Assembly (NCBI GenBank): GCA_037951165.1
Contig: JBBDHG010000011.1
Span: 1,329,001-1,393,000, forward strand
From: Lophius americanus
Lineage: Eukaryota > Chordata > Actinopteri > Lophiiformes > Lophiidae
Direction of reading: 5' to 3'
DNA: 64,000 bases
Shown here in pieces: positions 47,126 to 59,159 of the stretch. The translations under genes were made by a program, and so were the position numbers. Position 1 is the first letter of the stretch. Each line of letters opens with the position of its first letter. The notes under the pieces are model-generated. The model was not told the DNA's origin, ran no database searches, and saw only the letters and a list, made by a program, of their open reading frames with translations.

Positions 47126-47989
47126 ATTAATTCATGAATCAACTTTCAACTTTTTCTTTTCTAGTCGTATCTGATTAAAATGAAAGGAAACCTGCAGACA
47201 AATCAATCAAATTACTGCTACTATTAGTCATACAACTGTGCAACTTTTTCACATGAACCCTCTGGAGTCTGAGGTCACACTGACCTGAACCCAAACCCTA
47301 ACCCTAAATCCTGCATGATTTTTGGTTCAGAATTGAATGTGAAAAAATAATCTCAATAAGTCAACGTGGTGTTGCTGTGCGGATATAAAAATACCAGACA
47401 TTGGCATATTAAACGTGTTTTACTGTTTACTTAAAGGAATACGGTTTATGCCACCTTGACCTCTGACCCTAGAGGATAATTGTTGAAAATGCTTTATATC
47501 ATTAATCGATATTGTTATCGTTATCTTTGAGGTTTTTATCAAACATGAATCTCTTTTATGGCCCTTCTTTCTTTATTTGGTAAGTGAGCAATTTGAAACA
47601 TCAAAGGGTGTAGTGGAACAAAAAGGAGGAAGAACATAATAAACTTCATAGTGCCCTGCTGCTTTGTTGGAAAATTGTTGGAGGTAAAAGCAGCGAGAAA
47701 ACAAATTAATGTTGTTCATAGCATGATTTACTTCACTGAGTTTGTTTGAATGCATTGTTAGAATAATTTTCTATGTGTTTCTCTGCTTTATATTTGAAAA
47801 AAAAAACATGTTTTTGAATTGAGGGCAGAGCCTTCATCACCTTCGCCAGCAAGGACCTGAGTTCAAATACCGATCTGATTCCTTTCACGTCACGTTCCTT
47901 TTAGGTAAATACCTTCCTTGTCATCCCGAACAGCAAGGTTATAAGTGTTTTATGTGAAAAGGCTTCTCCGAGTCAGTAAAATATGACCT

Positions 47990-48240
47990 TTCAGAGTAAA
48001 ATATATACAGGACAGACCTCCTCAGACCTCCTCGAGGTGATTCATGAGCTCCTGATGTGGACTGAATCTGAACAATGGTTGAGAAATTATGGACCCAAAA
48101 CTTTTTGAGCTAAAACTTCCCCTACAGTCAGAAGTATTCAACAGACCTAACCCCAAATCGTACAATTCTTCTTCGTATTGCGGTCTATGGGGATATAAAA
48201 TTTGATAATAATCTACTGAATTTGCGGGGATGTAATAAAG
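47990..48240 (+). repeat. Family A copy, 3' half
   Basis: Contains AGAGTAAAATATATACAGGA, GGTTGAGAAATTATGGACCC, TTTGAGCTAAAACTTCCCCT, ACCCCAAATCGTACAATTCT TCTTCGTATT and GGGGATATAAAATTTGATAA. It lacks the 5' end. Confidence 0.7.
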
Positions 48241-48244
48241 ACAA

Positions 48245-49735
48245 AGTGCCTTTTGAGCTGGATTTTACACCACTGATCATCAACTTGAAATGCAATATAG
48301 CAGAAAAAAAGGATGTGGCGTTAAATGAAATTACTCAACTCTCTGTCTTAGAGGAGCTAAGACACAATGGGATTGAGCTCCAGCTGAGCTATATAATATT
48401 TAACAGGACTGCCATCATTGTGTGGAGACTATAAAGAACTTTGTCAGCTCCATCAGAGAGAAGCAGACTAAAAGTTGGGACATGTTCCACCATCTTTTTT
48501 CCCCACTGTTTAACCTTCAGCTCTGGCTTCTGGCAGCCTCTCATGCAAAATAAAACATGTCATTATGACAAGAAGGCGTTCTAAATATGAGACACTGATT
48601 TATTTAATTTGACTTGTAGCTTTTAGACTTCACACAGCTTTAGCGCTTTAATAATACATTACAATGAGACAGATTTTGAAGAACCAGTACAAGGTTTAAA
48701 TGAGTTTCTTTCACATTGTGTGAGATGTATCAGCTTTTGGTTATGTGTAACATGCTCAAAAGTCATGATCTATAATCTTTCCTCAAGTCAGGTAAACACA
48801 GTAAAGCCTTTTACTTGATAATATTACTGCATGTGGCACTGGTTAGTTTAAGCCTCAGTGGTTATATTGTAGTCAAGATTTGGAGAAGTAACCCATGAGA
48901 GTGCAATTTTTTATGGTTCACTGAATCTGTGTCATCATTTTTCTCCTGTTTGTTGGAAGTTTGCTTCTCAATGCAAAATAAATATATGTCTCTGGTTTTC
49001 TTGCTCCTGTAACTTTTAACTCTCCATCTGTAGAAAACTCTGATTTCGAGATTTACTGCACTTAACATGTTTGGACTTTATGATTCTTGTTATCTGGAAC
49101 ATGTGACTACCTGTGATTAATAATCACAGTTTAAGCTGGCTTGACGGGTAAGCAAACAATTTGTCTGTGTAAGGCCACTAGAGGGCCCCTAGAGCACCTA
49201 AATGTCCCACAATAGAGTTTGCTTTATACTCATTTGTTTTTTTAGGGCTTTATGACTAAGGAGTTGGAGCCGTGTTTTGTAAACCGGGGTTGGGCCTCAA
49301 CCCCCGGCTACTGGGGGCAACAATCCAGTGTGCTTACGGTGACGAGCAAACACATGGGCATATTGGGATGGTTGTTTCAGGAAGTTCTCTTTAAGATTTA
49401 AAACCTGTTGGAGTTCATGTAGATGACCCTGAATCATGAACAATATGAAATAATAGCATTTTTTTAAATTGACTTTGCCTTAAGAGAAGCCAGGAAATTC
49501 CATTACCAAGGATGTACTGGAATATTGAGGGAAATTTCACTAGAGGAAGGTTTAAGTGGGTTTGTTTTTTTTGGGTTTTTCGACTTCTCCAGATTAGGCA
49601 CAGTGTTTCTTTTTTCATCCTGTTACCAAATGTTAAAGAGACATTGTGTACACTCTTCAATGAAATGCCGTGCTCAAAGTGTAGGAGAGCAGAGAATAAA
49701 AAAATGTGCTGAACAGATGAAGAGAATGAAAGAGG
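48245..49735. other. No supported feature
   Basis: Mostly unique. At 49270-49400 the phrase GGTTGGGCCTCAACCCCCGG followed by ATTGGGATGGTTGTTTCAGG AAG faintly resembles the RTE-tail SINE, too weakly to call. Confidence 0.35.
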
Positions 49736-49739
49736 GAGA

Positions 49740-49812
49740 CACAAAGTAGGATCGAAAGTAGGATTTGGCCCTTGGTGGAGGTTTGTGCTTTCTGAGTGCG
49801 TTTTCGAGTTTA
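49740..49812 (+). repeat. Dispersed repeat 3' end
   Basis: GGATTTGGCCCTTGGTGGAG GTTTGTGCTTTCTGAGTGCG matches the end of the longer copy at 60885-61290 (there TTGGCAGAAGTTTGCCCTTG AGTGC). Confidence 0.55.
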
Positions 49813-50584
49813 ATTGTGAATTTTTCGCCCAGATTCTTTTCACAGAAAGCTATTTATGAAAAAAAAAATTGGATTGATAGTCAAACTTAACATTTTTTTG
49901 TTTCTCTCTCATGCAAACATGTTATTATCTAGAATATGCCAGCACACCTACAATTATCACAGAGAATGAAACTCTGGTGTGGATTTTATTTGAATACCTG
50001 TTAAGGAATCGTCTCATGCTTCACAGGTGGAGTTAAATGAAGGCTGTCAAAATGCAAAAGAGATCAAGCACATCCATCAAAGCTCACATTATTCCTTTGG
50101 AGAGGCTCTCTTTTAAGCCCATATCCTTATGGGCGGCTCTCAGTTGTTTACCTGTCGTACTGGAATTGAATGGTGAACTTCATTCTCATGAAAGCAGTTA
50201 ACACTTGATGTCATTCTTATGCAAACCGACGCTGCTCCTCGGTTGTCTGCCTGCAAAATAAAACCCAATTACAGGGATTCTGTATTCATGCACACATTGT
50301 TTTCCTTTTCCCCCAAGTTATACTGATTTTGACGTTTTGTCAAGAGAGGTAAACAAAAGAATGAATCGACAGGTCAAAGGTTTAAACACACACAGACTGT
50401 CAAACAGCCGCTCCGACAGACATTTTGACACATGCCGGGACACCAAACCTGAGTTGATCGTTTTGCTGACAGCGAGCCGCAGTGTGATCTTACAAAAAAT
50501 CTATACCTCCATCCAAACGTTTAGAAATAGACGAGTCCGGAGGAAAATGTTGCTGAATTAATTGTGCTCATCTGGCGAAATAGC

Positions 50585-51310
50585 AGAATAGGGTAAATCC
50601 CTGAAAAGTCCCCAATCCTCTGCATTGTACAAGCCATCACTCTGATTGAACTTAACAAATTACAGTAAATGTGAAATTTGGCCACAGCTCTTTGAAATGA
50701 GTAAATATGTACGGTTAGAGTAAAATATGAACTATTAGAGTAAAATATGAACTATTAGAGTAAAATATGAAGACAGATCTCCTTGAGTTGATTCATAGGC
50801 ACCAAATATCGACTTAACAGCACAAACATGTACGAAGTAAAGCCCAATCTTCTGCATTGCACAAGCAATCCTCAAATTAAATGTGACTAAGGTCGAAAAA
50901 CTGTGTTTTTGGTTTAAAGAAAAAAAACTCCCCCTTGTTAGTAAGGTATAAAGAGTTTATTATTTATTAGAATTTATTGGAGTAAGATGTATACAAGGTC
51001 GATATCCTCGAGGCGATTCATATGCACAAATTCCGATGAAATCAGACCAATGGTTGAAAGATGATGAGGATAAAGCTCCCCCTAGTAACAGAAATATACA
51101 TAATAAATCTCCCTCTATTGAGGAAAACATGAACTGCTAGAGTCAAATATGATTTATACAAGATAGATCTCCTTGAGTCGATTCATATGCATCAAGTTTG
51201 AGTGATTTATGATTAAAATATGAACTATTAAAATAAAACAGAAATGATCTGAGGTGGACGTGGCTGCGGCAATGATGATTCCATAATGTCCCTAAGTTTG
51301 CGGGGATATA
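50585..51310 (+). repeat. Family A, composite copy
   Basis: Starts with GGGTAAATCCCTGAAAAGTC CCCAATCC. It contains three direct 20-bp units of TAAAATATGAACTATTAGAG (50721-50770), then a second 5'-type segment (AGCCCAATCTTCTGCATTGC at about 50842), then inner and 3' segments ending near ATGATTCCATAATGTCCCTA (51274-51293) and GGGGATATAAAG. It is therefore at least one full copy plus an overlapping partial copy. Confidence 0.75.
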
Positions 51311-52195
51311 AAGCGTTTCCATTTCTAAATGCTGATGAAAAAAATGACTGAGTTTGACAACACACAAAAAAGGGAGGATGCCCAGGGAGAAATAAAACAA
51401 AATGTCCCTCTGAGGATGCGCAAGCAGACCTGATGTACCCAATATGTTAACAGCGGCCGCGTTAATTGTCACATCACAAAGGGATGTGTCTATTTTGGTG
51501 TGACTCCCACGGGCGACCGCAGAGACTGAAGCAGGATGACCTTTTTCTTGAAAAGGCCTCTCCTGGCCGCTGCAGGACCAGGAGCATTGTGGGGCTGAGA
51601 CAGGCTGATTGTGTTCGCACATTTGATAATTAATTAACATAAATACACAACAGTTAATCTGTTTGGGAATGACATTACTGTTCCTCTTTGAGCTGCTCCC
51701 TTACTCCATGGCGATATTACATTGCTCTTTAGAGCATATGTTCGTCTGAAAATATTCAGGTATAGGGAGCGGGCTGCTTTTGAGTTCTGATAATGGACAT
51801 CTCATTTCACTTTTCCCAGATGCTAAACCATTTAAGCACTTTGTTCGATCACAGGAGCATGAAATTGGATCATCTGTGGCTGTTGGGACTAAATAGTGTG
51901 TAGCAGGAACCAGTTAACTGGCTTTTAATGTGTTATTTAAAGATCTCTCTACTTGCTGCATGTGCCAGTTTGTGCATGGTTGTTTTTCAATTTTTAGAAT
52001 AATGTATTCTTTTGTGATTCTTAAAGTCCCTGAAAACCCATTGTCTCCATCATCTCTTTACTACATGACCTTCAAAGCCCATCAACACAAGAGTTTCCCC
52101 CAAAGCTGAAGCAGTTTAGGCTATTTCGCGGAAGACATTTTGCAGTTTTTCATTTTTATCGCTGGCTTGAATGGGGCTGGCTAATTGAATGATGT

Positions 52196-52250
52196 CAGAT
52201 TCACAGATCAGCCAAAACGTTATATGCAGTGAGAGGTGAAGTGAACTACG
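52196..52250 (+). mobile_element. Tc1 terminal-repeat scrap
   Basis: CAGATCAGCCAAAACGTTAT and GAGAGGTGAAGTGAACTACG match the left terminus and start of the leader of the Tc1 family. It joins family A directly at about 52251. Confidence 0.6.
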
Positions 52251-52860
52251 TTTAGGCTATCATCCCCGACAGTAAGGGTGTAGCTCCGAAAAGCCCCCAT
52301 TCCCCTGTGTTGTACAAGCAATCCCCCTTATTGAACTACTCAAGTTAAATTTGAAGTTTTTGTCCCAAAAACATAGAATATGATATACGCATGATGGGCC
52401 TTCCTGAGTTGATCTATCTACCTCTAATTTGGACTTAATCGAACCAACTCTGTTATGTCAAACAAACAGTGTTTTTTATGAAAGAAGCCCCCCCCCCCTA
52501 GTGAGTACAATATGAACTGCTAGAGATAAATATGATACATGCAAGATAGGTCTTCTTTAGACTACTCGTATGCACCAAAAATGGACTAAGTTGTAACGGT
52601 TGAGAAATAATGGCCCCAAAACTTTTGGAGATAAAGCCCCTCCTGTCATCAAAAATATACAACTAACCTTTCCCAACATCGATCCATTTCTTATTCACAC
52701 TAAGGTCCATTTGGGTATAAAATCTGATGATCAATATGATCCAGTCAACATTTTTGAGTTATGGGATTAAGACAAACAATGTGATAATGGCGTTGGATGC
52801 AGCGATGACGACTCCATAATATTTGCGACTTTTCAGGAAATAAAAATGATATGCGTTTAT
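52251..52860 (+). repeat. Family A, most complete copy
   Basis: About 600 bp, running from GGCTATCATCCCCGACAGTA AGGGTGTAGCTCCGAAAAG to TCCATAATATTTGCGACTTT TCAGGAAATAAA. Across copies, the 5' end reads GGGTATATCCCGAAAAG-like and the 3' end, reversed, reads ATATATCCCGAAAAGT. So the ends are inverted repeats of about 14 bp, as in non-autonomous DNA transposons. No frame is conserved. A C9 run sits at about 52488-52498. Confidence 0.75.
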
Positions 52861-53574
52861 AATGTCTAGCTAAGACAGAGGTAACATAATGCTTGTAGTA
52901 TTAATAACATGTAATACAACATGATAACGAACAGTATGACAGGAGCCCAGTGTGTAAAATAAACATTTACTTTAACAATAAAATGCCTGAGAGGCATTTA
53001 TATTATATATACTGTAAGCTATACATTCAGACAAAAATACTAACTCCTGCTTTCGGAGTGTAATCTTTCTTTTACAGTAGAGCAGAGGTATCAGAGGACG
53101 CAAATCCGATGTGGCAAAGACTTATGCAGATCTCATTAATGTATCAAAATCAAAGACATCCCAAGTGTTGTAATTCTACACTCGCAGGCTCACGCTGAAA
53201 ATGAGGAAACGCACGCACCATGAATACAAAACCATTTTCTTTTTATTTTATACATCGCCTTGAAAATCAAATTGATAATTTCAAGTATTTTCTTCCACAC
53301 ATCCACTGCTGACAGCTAATGATCCTTGCCATCACATCATGTAAGTTTTCACAGTCCTCTCAGTTGAACCGAGCAGCATCTTTGTTAAAGGCACATGTTG
53401 TTGGACTTCTTCCAAAGCCCCCTGGAAATGTGATTTAAAATCTTTAGTTTGCCTCTGCAACATTCATTAACAGAAGACGCTACAGCGGGAAAATCCAATT
53501 TGGGTTGCTTTCTGGTAGCATTATGACAGAACAGAGCGGGTGTCTTTTTTATTCACACTCTTCTGGATGCAGTA

Positions 53575-54245
53575 ATACATCCATCAGCCATAACATTAAA
53601 ACTACCTGTTTTAATATTTTGTAGTGTAAGTCCGCGTTTTCCAGAAAAAAAGGTCAGCTTTGTCAACATAAGAAACTCTTCAAGACTTCTGAAGGTGTGT
53701 TTCGGCATCTGGCACCAAGAGGTTAGCAGCAGAACCTTCAAGTTCTGAGAGCTCCGAGACCATATGAACAACTCGAACGATATTTTTGTCAAATTTTGAA
53801 CCATTTCTTGCAGTGTGACAGGGCGCATTATCCTTCAGAAAGACGCCACTGCCATTAGAGAATACCATTCCTATGATGGACTGTACTCTGTCTGCAACAA
53901 CAACAAAAAAAAGGACATTCATTCCTCATGAATGTCTGGACCCAAGGTTTCCCAGCAGAACATTGTCCAATGCATCACTCTGCTCCCCTAGCTTGTCTTC
54001 TTCCTATAGTTAATCTCCTCTCCATGTGGTTGACAAGTAAACATCCAGTCGTCCATGTTATGTGAAGTAAAATGTAATTAATGAGACAAGGCCAATTTCT
54101 TCCATATCCTACTGCTAGATTGTCCTCTTCCGATGCTGCCCTGTCTACTCAAGGCGCTTTCTACATTGGCACTTCAGACTGTGGCTACATGCAGGCTGCA
54201 ATGCAATCAGAAGCAGCTTGACTTCCTCGAGCACTTCACCCCAGG
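53575..54245 (-). pseudogene. Tc1-like transposase, 3' half
   Basis: The plus strand begins with the right terminus (CATCAGCCATAACATTAAAA CTACCTG at 53581). Going up on the minus strand, broken frames read LLLTSWCQMPKHTFRSLEEF (C-terminus, about 53680-53740) and KDNAPCHTARN (about 53810-53845), the block around the second catalytic aspartate of the DDE/D triad. The phrase CCAAGGTTTCCCAGCAGAAC on the plus strand is the reverse of the block before it. Upstream coding continues in decayed form to about 54245. Frameshifts and stops make it a pseudogene. It is the longest transposase remnant of this family here. Confidence 0.8.
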
Positions 54246-54324
54246 CTTCTTCGGGGTTGGATAACCTGGGTTAGTTTTCACTCGCCGCACTCATAAGCCA
54301 GCCAAGAACACCCATCACAAGGGA

Positions 54325-54480
54325 AAGCTTTATCTCCAATCGTTTTCAGGCCTGTATTTCTCAACAGTTGGTCCGATCATACTTTTCTCCAATAGTTCAT
54401 GCTTATATCCAGGAAAAGTCGGCAACATTGTGGAATCATCATCGCCGCGTCTGGCGCCGCTGGCAGCGCTGTAGGTCTTC
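54325..54480 (-). repeat. Family A 3'-end copy
   Basis: The plus strand carries CTTTATCTCCAATCGTTTTC, ATTTCTCAACAGTTGGTCCG and AACATTGTGGAATCATCATC GCCGC, the reverse of inner and 3' family A segments. It lies just beyond the Tc1 transposase remnant. Confidence 0.65.
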
Positions 54481-54484
54481 CTTC

Positions 54485-55760
54485 AACATCTTCTCCTGAA
54501 AGCAGAGGGTAGGGAAATATGGTTGCCTGTTATTTTTGAATAATGTGTTGAATACATCTCTCTGGTGCGCCTGGCATCTGATTCTGTGGGCTAGCTGTCT
54601 GGCATCCAGCCTCAGCTCTGTGCCACGAGCCTCTTGGCTTAAAACACGCCGCTGCGGATGTTTTACTGCCAGGCCATTTGGAATTGCAGAATCAGGTTGT
54701 ACACACATGTATTTTTTTTCAGGACCTATAACCAGTTTGTTATCTAATTACCGGCTCTGTGGAAAATAGAAAATAAGGGGAGATTCACACAAAAAAGTAA
54801 AGGGCTAATAATCTTACTGTCTGCTGATTGAAAGTAAGTACAGAGGGCAAAAGTAAATATGCATTTTAAGATATTAGCTGTTCAAAAAATTACTTTATGA
54901 AAATATTTGGTGAGATTGGAAAATAGAATATAAATGAGGTCAGTTCCATAATGGAATTATGAAAACATCATTATAACGTCTTTTCATAATTATGAAACGG
55001 GAAGTTTTCTGTGGGTGTTTATTATTTTAGATAAAACGCAGAAAAGTAGTCTGTGTAGTCTGCTCTTTCATCCATTTATTAATTATGCTAATTACGATAA
55101 GCTCCTGGCTGAACTTTAGAAAACTTCTTTTGGGATTTCAGGTTTTCAAAAATTTTTTTTTTTTCCCCATTCTGGATGAAAACACTCACAGTGGTCAGCT
55201 GCTCAATCTCAGAATTTGACTCTCTCGATTGTCACACATTCCACTCACATATAATAATAATTTCAACTTATTTCCATCACATGCAGTCATAAAACACGTA
55301 GCCTTGTGAAATTAGTGTTATGGTGTGTTTGCAATGTGGAGCAAAGATCGGTAAAAAAATGTGAAAATGTGGTCCAGTTGAGAGGGGGTTGGGGGATGGC
55401 TCTCTGCAGGCATCATGATCTGGCTTAAACTGGAGCAGGTTGAAAGTTGTGGAGTGGAAATTGTGTTTCTTGAGTTGAATAAAAAATTACCAGTAAATAC
55501 AAAAATCTCAAAGTATGAATAGCAAGTTCACTAGAATTCACTAGAAGAATCTTTGGAGAGTCGATTACTGACGGTGAACCTGACGGTATAATCTGGTGAT
55601 GAGTAGTAGGAGAGCCGTAGAAATACTTTAGCAGGCGATGAGATGATGAGACTCAGGTTCGGAGCTGAGGTAGGAACAAGGTGTGTGGGATCCGACTCCT
55701 CAACAAGAACTGCAGAGAAGAAAGGGAAGAGGGAGTGAGAAAGACAGGAGCAAATTAGTT
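54485..55760. other. No supported feature
   Basis: No recognisable element. A GC-richer patch at 54.44-54.70 kb is open on both strands, without motifs. Confidence 0.4.
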
Positions 55761-55764
55761 CTCA

Positions 55765-55925
55765 GCATTTGATGTGCCCCTGGGGTTCAGTGGGAAGACC
55801 CTGGAGCAAATTGGAGTTCAGGTTCTTGCTCAAAGACCCTCCAACAGGAAGACTGCAGATGCAGTCCATCTTACGATTGGTGGATGACTGCTCTACCTCC
55901 TGAGCTCCTTCAGACCTCCATGTAA
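55765..55925 (-). mobile_element. tRNA-derived SINE, reverse orientation
   Basis: The reverse complement begins GGAGCTCAGGAGGTAGAGCA (A-box region; compare TAGCTCAGTTGGTAGAGC in tRNAs) and continues TCATCCACCAATCGTAAGAT. The B box is damaged. Then come GAGGGTCTTTGAGCAAGAAC CTGAACTCC and AATTTGCTCC, the familiar body of a fish tRNA SINE. Its 3' tail is truncated. Confidence 0.65.
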
Positions 55926-55929
55926 TGCA

Positions 55930-58000
55930 TCTATTTAGATCTGTAACACTGACTTAGTTATATCACTGACCTGAACAATTTTACATAATGATTAAAAGGT
56001 CTATTAAAATTTCTAAAGCAATTTAAAAAACTCAAAAATGAATTATTCATGTGATAATTCATCAGAAATGTAATTATTTTACTCTAGGCTGTTTCATCAA
56101 CTCAGTGTGGACAGATAAACAAACTGAGTTTTAAAAATGCAACCTAAAAGTTAACAAAGTTGTAATACAAGAAAAAGACCTCAGAACCTCTGCTAAAGGC
56201 CTAAAACCTAACTCTGGGCACAATGTCATTCATTTACAACTTTAAATATCCAGTTTTAAGTCGTGCATGGAGTGTTTCTTTTCATCATTGTATTGTAGCG
56301 TTACTTTAGTTCAGCTAAAGCCTTCATAGCTGGCTTTTTCTTCAGAAACTTCTCAATGAATGAATGAATCTCAATTATTTACAGGCATGGACAGGTCTGT
56401 TAGCTTTGTTAGCCTAGCAGCCTCCGCTATAAGCTCCACATGACCGAAATGAACAGTAGTGACCATAGTCTCGCTTATCTCTTCTATTATTGTCTTAATG
56501 TCATGCTCTTCATTTCAACCCTATATAACTGCTGCACAATTACCATTACTTTAGTTCAGCTGAAGCCCCCAAAGTTTGCCACGCAAAGATGATGTTTGGA
56601 TGAAATCAAAAATGCCATTCTCTGTTTTAATATTTGTTCACGTTGCCAAACCGGAGCAAATCCTACATCTGGCTAAATCTCCATACAAATCTGTCCTTTA
56701 GTATTTTCCTAAATCATGTTACAAACAAACAAACAAACAACAAACATACAGACAAATGAGGTGGACACATAACATCCTCCCTAACAAGAATGCAACTTTG
56801 AATCAAATAATTGCTATTCTGAATCTTTTAAGACCGGGGAACATATTCGAGATTTGATTATTCCACTTATATTTGTATAGGCTGTTGAGATAAACCTAAT
56901 TTAAATCTTATGACAAATTCAAACTCCCTTTTTTCTTTCTCTTTGCTCACTGAATCTATTAGAAGACAGTCATCAAAATATCATCCGAGAGACACTTTCT
57001 CACCCTTTCACAGCCTGTTTATTGACAACAATCAGCTCAGGATTTGGGTTTTGTATGGCAAACACAAGAATGATGAGACAGATGCTGACCACGGCAGTTT
57101 TTTTGCTTTTTTCCTTCTTGGCACAAACATCCCGATTGCGACTAGAACGCCGCATTTACTCAACAGGGATTTGTAGCTTATACGCTAACTACATGAATAT
57201 TAATTACACTTTCCAACTATATGCCTCACGCAAGGGGCTTAGCATGCATCTAATTATCACGTGCAGCTTAAGTCCCAAGCCACCAGGATGGAGGAGGATT
57301 CATTCACATTTGTATTTAAAATTAAATGTGATCATGGAAGGTGATCGTGGAGGAATGTGGGGGATACATGAAACATTGGTTAGATGTTACATGTTGGACA
57401 ACCTGTTTCTGTGGAAAGCCTTACAGGGAGAGAGTGGCGATGGTTTATTTATCACATCCACATGTTGGATGAGTTTGCCTCACGTACTGGTGGAACAAGG
57501 TAGAAGTTTCAGGCTGAGATCCAGCATGTCAGACATTTCGAAAAGGGGAACCAAAGAATGCCGAAGGCTGGTGTGAATATAAGATTTATTTACTTCTCTG
57601 AGCTCGACTGGTTCTGTTTTCTTTGTTTTGCACCTGATAACAGAAAGCAAATGATGATTTTTCTCGTTTCTTAAGGTCTTGATCTATCTCCATCGCAAAT
57701 TTATATATTATGTTAGGGCCTCTTCAAAAATATATAAAATATTCCGAAAATGAAAACCGGAATTTTACGTCATTTTACGATATAGAAAGTGATTAACTCA
57801 TAAGTTAAAAGTTGCAATTTTACGAGAATGAAGTTGTAATTTTAAGACTGGCGAGAGGGTTTTTATCATCTACTCTCTTAAGGCTTGTGCTGTGCCACCA
57901 TAAACAAACAAACAAACAAACACACGCGCGAGCAGCTTCCGATACGCATCACTGTGTTACTCAAGTAGTCAGATTACTTTAGGATCACTATTCATAAGCC
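55930..58000. other. No supported gene; one long chance frame
   Basis: Contains AAAC tetranucleotide repeats at 56721-56746 and 57902-57926. The longest open frame of the window (184 codons, plus strand, 57022-57576) lies here. It has a hydrophobic patch near residues 22-34 but no family motif, no splice context and AT-rich, non-coding-like composition, so I do not call it a gene. Confidence 0.45.
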
Positions 58001-58007
58001 TGCATCT

Positions 58008-58040
58008 ACATTATGTGACGATTAAATCGCCACATAATGT
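58008..58040. repeat. Near-perfect 33-bp palindrome
   Basis: ACATTATGTG (58008-58017) pairs with CACATAATGT (58031-58040), and the centre CGATTAAATCG is itself palindromic. The whole forms a stem of 15 pairs with a single mismatch and a one-base centre. Confidence 0.9.
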
Positions 58041-58044
58041 GTTG

Positions 58045-58935
58045 CAGCATCTCCTTCTCCATGAAGGAGACAACTCCTGTCTGTCCGGTTTCTTTTATAT
58101 GAGCAAACTCAGTTGTTTGCACAGCGTTTTCAAAATTCTAATACTTATCATAATGTTGTGTTTATCTTACAAAATATTCATTATTTATTCATTTGTAAAA
58201 ACGTATATTATTCCTGAAATAAAGCTTGACAAGATGCTTCACGTTTCTCATTGCCACAACTTACAACTTAATTCTGATAAAAATCTGACTTTTTCTCAAA
58301 ATATAACTTTAATTTATTCAGTAATATCTAAAGTTTTATTAAGTTTTAATAATAAGTTATATTTAAAGAGCAAATAGTGTTATTGTATTTATCTACCTAA
58401 GCAACTTACACTGTTGAAGTTTCCTGTAAGATATCTACGACATTCTGTATATATAATGTAAATATATTATATCATTGATAATGAAAAATATCGTCTTCCG
58501 ATCATTTGTGTTAAAGGAATTAACTCGAGGGATTCTCAGCTATGTTACTAAGATATATGAGTTTATTACAGACGGATCTGTTATGACAGAGAAGATCCTG
58601 ACACGCTTCAACACTGAGGCAGCAATTTTCTCCTACGCCAGTTCTTGCTCCTTCAGTGCTGAAGCCAAGTTACCCTGTAAATATCCACCTGTGAGCGCAT
58701 TAAAACTTCCATGCAACCTTAACTATGCATCTTTGGCGTTTCAGTTCCATTTGATGATGGCTTTTGATAATCTCCGTTTAACTCAAGGTTTAATAAACTC
58801 TGAAATCCAAAACACTTGAGTTACCCATCTCAGTGTTAATCAACCCAGAGCTCACGATAAAAGTCTGAGTGTATTGAACCTGCTTTCTGAAATAGCCCCT
58901 ACTTTCTCCCATAGTCCAAATATTTAGGTGGCTAC
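58045..58935. other. No supported feature
   Basis: Two AT-rich plus-strand frames (58015-58377 and 58475-58819) with no recognised domain. Confidence 0.4.
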
Positions 58936-58944
58936 GGCTCAGTT

Positions 58945-59155
58945 TAGGCATCTGTAGCTCAGTGGGTGGAGCAGACGTCTCCCTATCAGAAGGTAGACGG
59001 TTCAGGCCCCCAGTGGGTCTACATGTTATAGACCACCCTGAACCCAATATACTCCCCGGGTGCTTCAAAGGGGCTGCCCAATGCTCCCTCAGCCATGAGC
59101 CAGATGCAGAGAATGAATTTCTCTCAGGATGAATAAAGTACAAATTATTATAATT
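58945..59155 (+). mobile_element. tRNA-derived SINE
   Basis: The head contains an A box (TAGCTCAGTGGGTGGA, 58955-58970) and a B box (GGTTCAGGCCC, 58999-59009). The body has CCCCGGGTGCTTCAAAGGGG and GCAGAGAATGAATTTCTCTC, and the 3' end is GATGAATAAAGTACAAATTA TTATAAT, an ATT-type tail of the kind used by L2-like LINEs. A segment of the body after CCCAGTGGGTCTACATG is diverged or shortened. It is the best-preserved SINE in the window. Confidence 0.85.
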
Positions 59156-59159
59156 AATG

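Noticed and set aside
47815..47945. B-box-like GAGTTCAAATACC, possible SINE head
   Set aside because: No A box and no recognisable SINE body.
51143..51640. 165-codon minus-strand frame
   Set aside because: It overlaps a family A repeat copy on the other strand and has no family motif.
57022..57576. Longest open frame in the window, 184 codons, plus strand
   Set aside because: No recognised motif, AT-rich codon use, no splice or promoter context. A frame of this length is not surprising across six frames of 64 kb.
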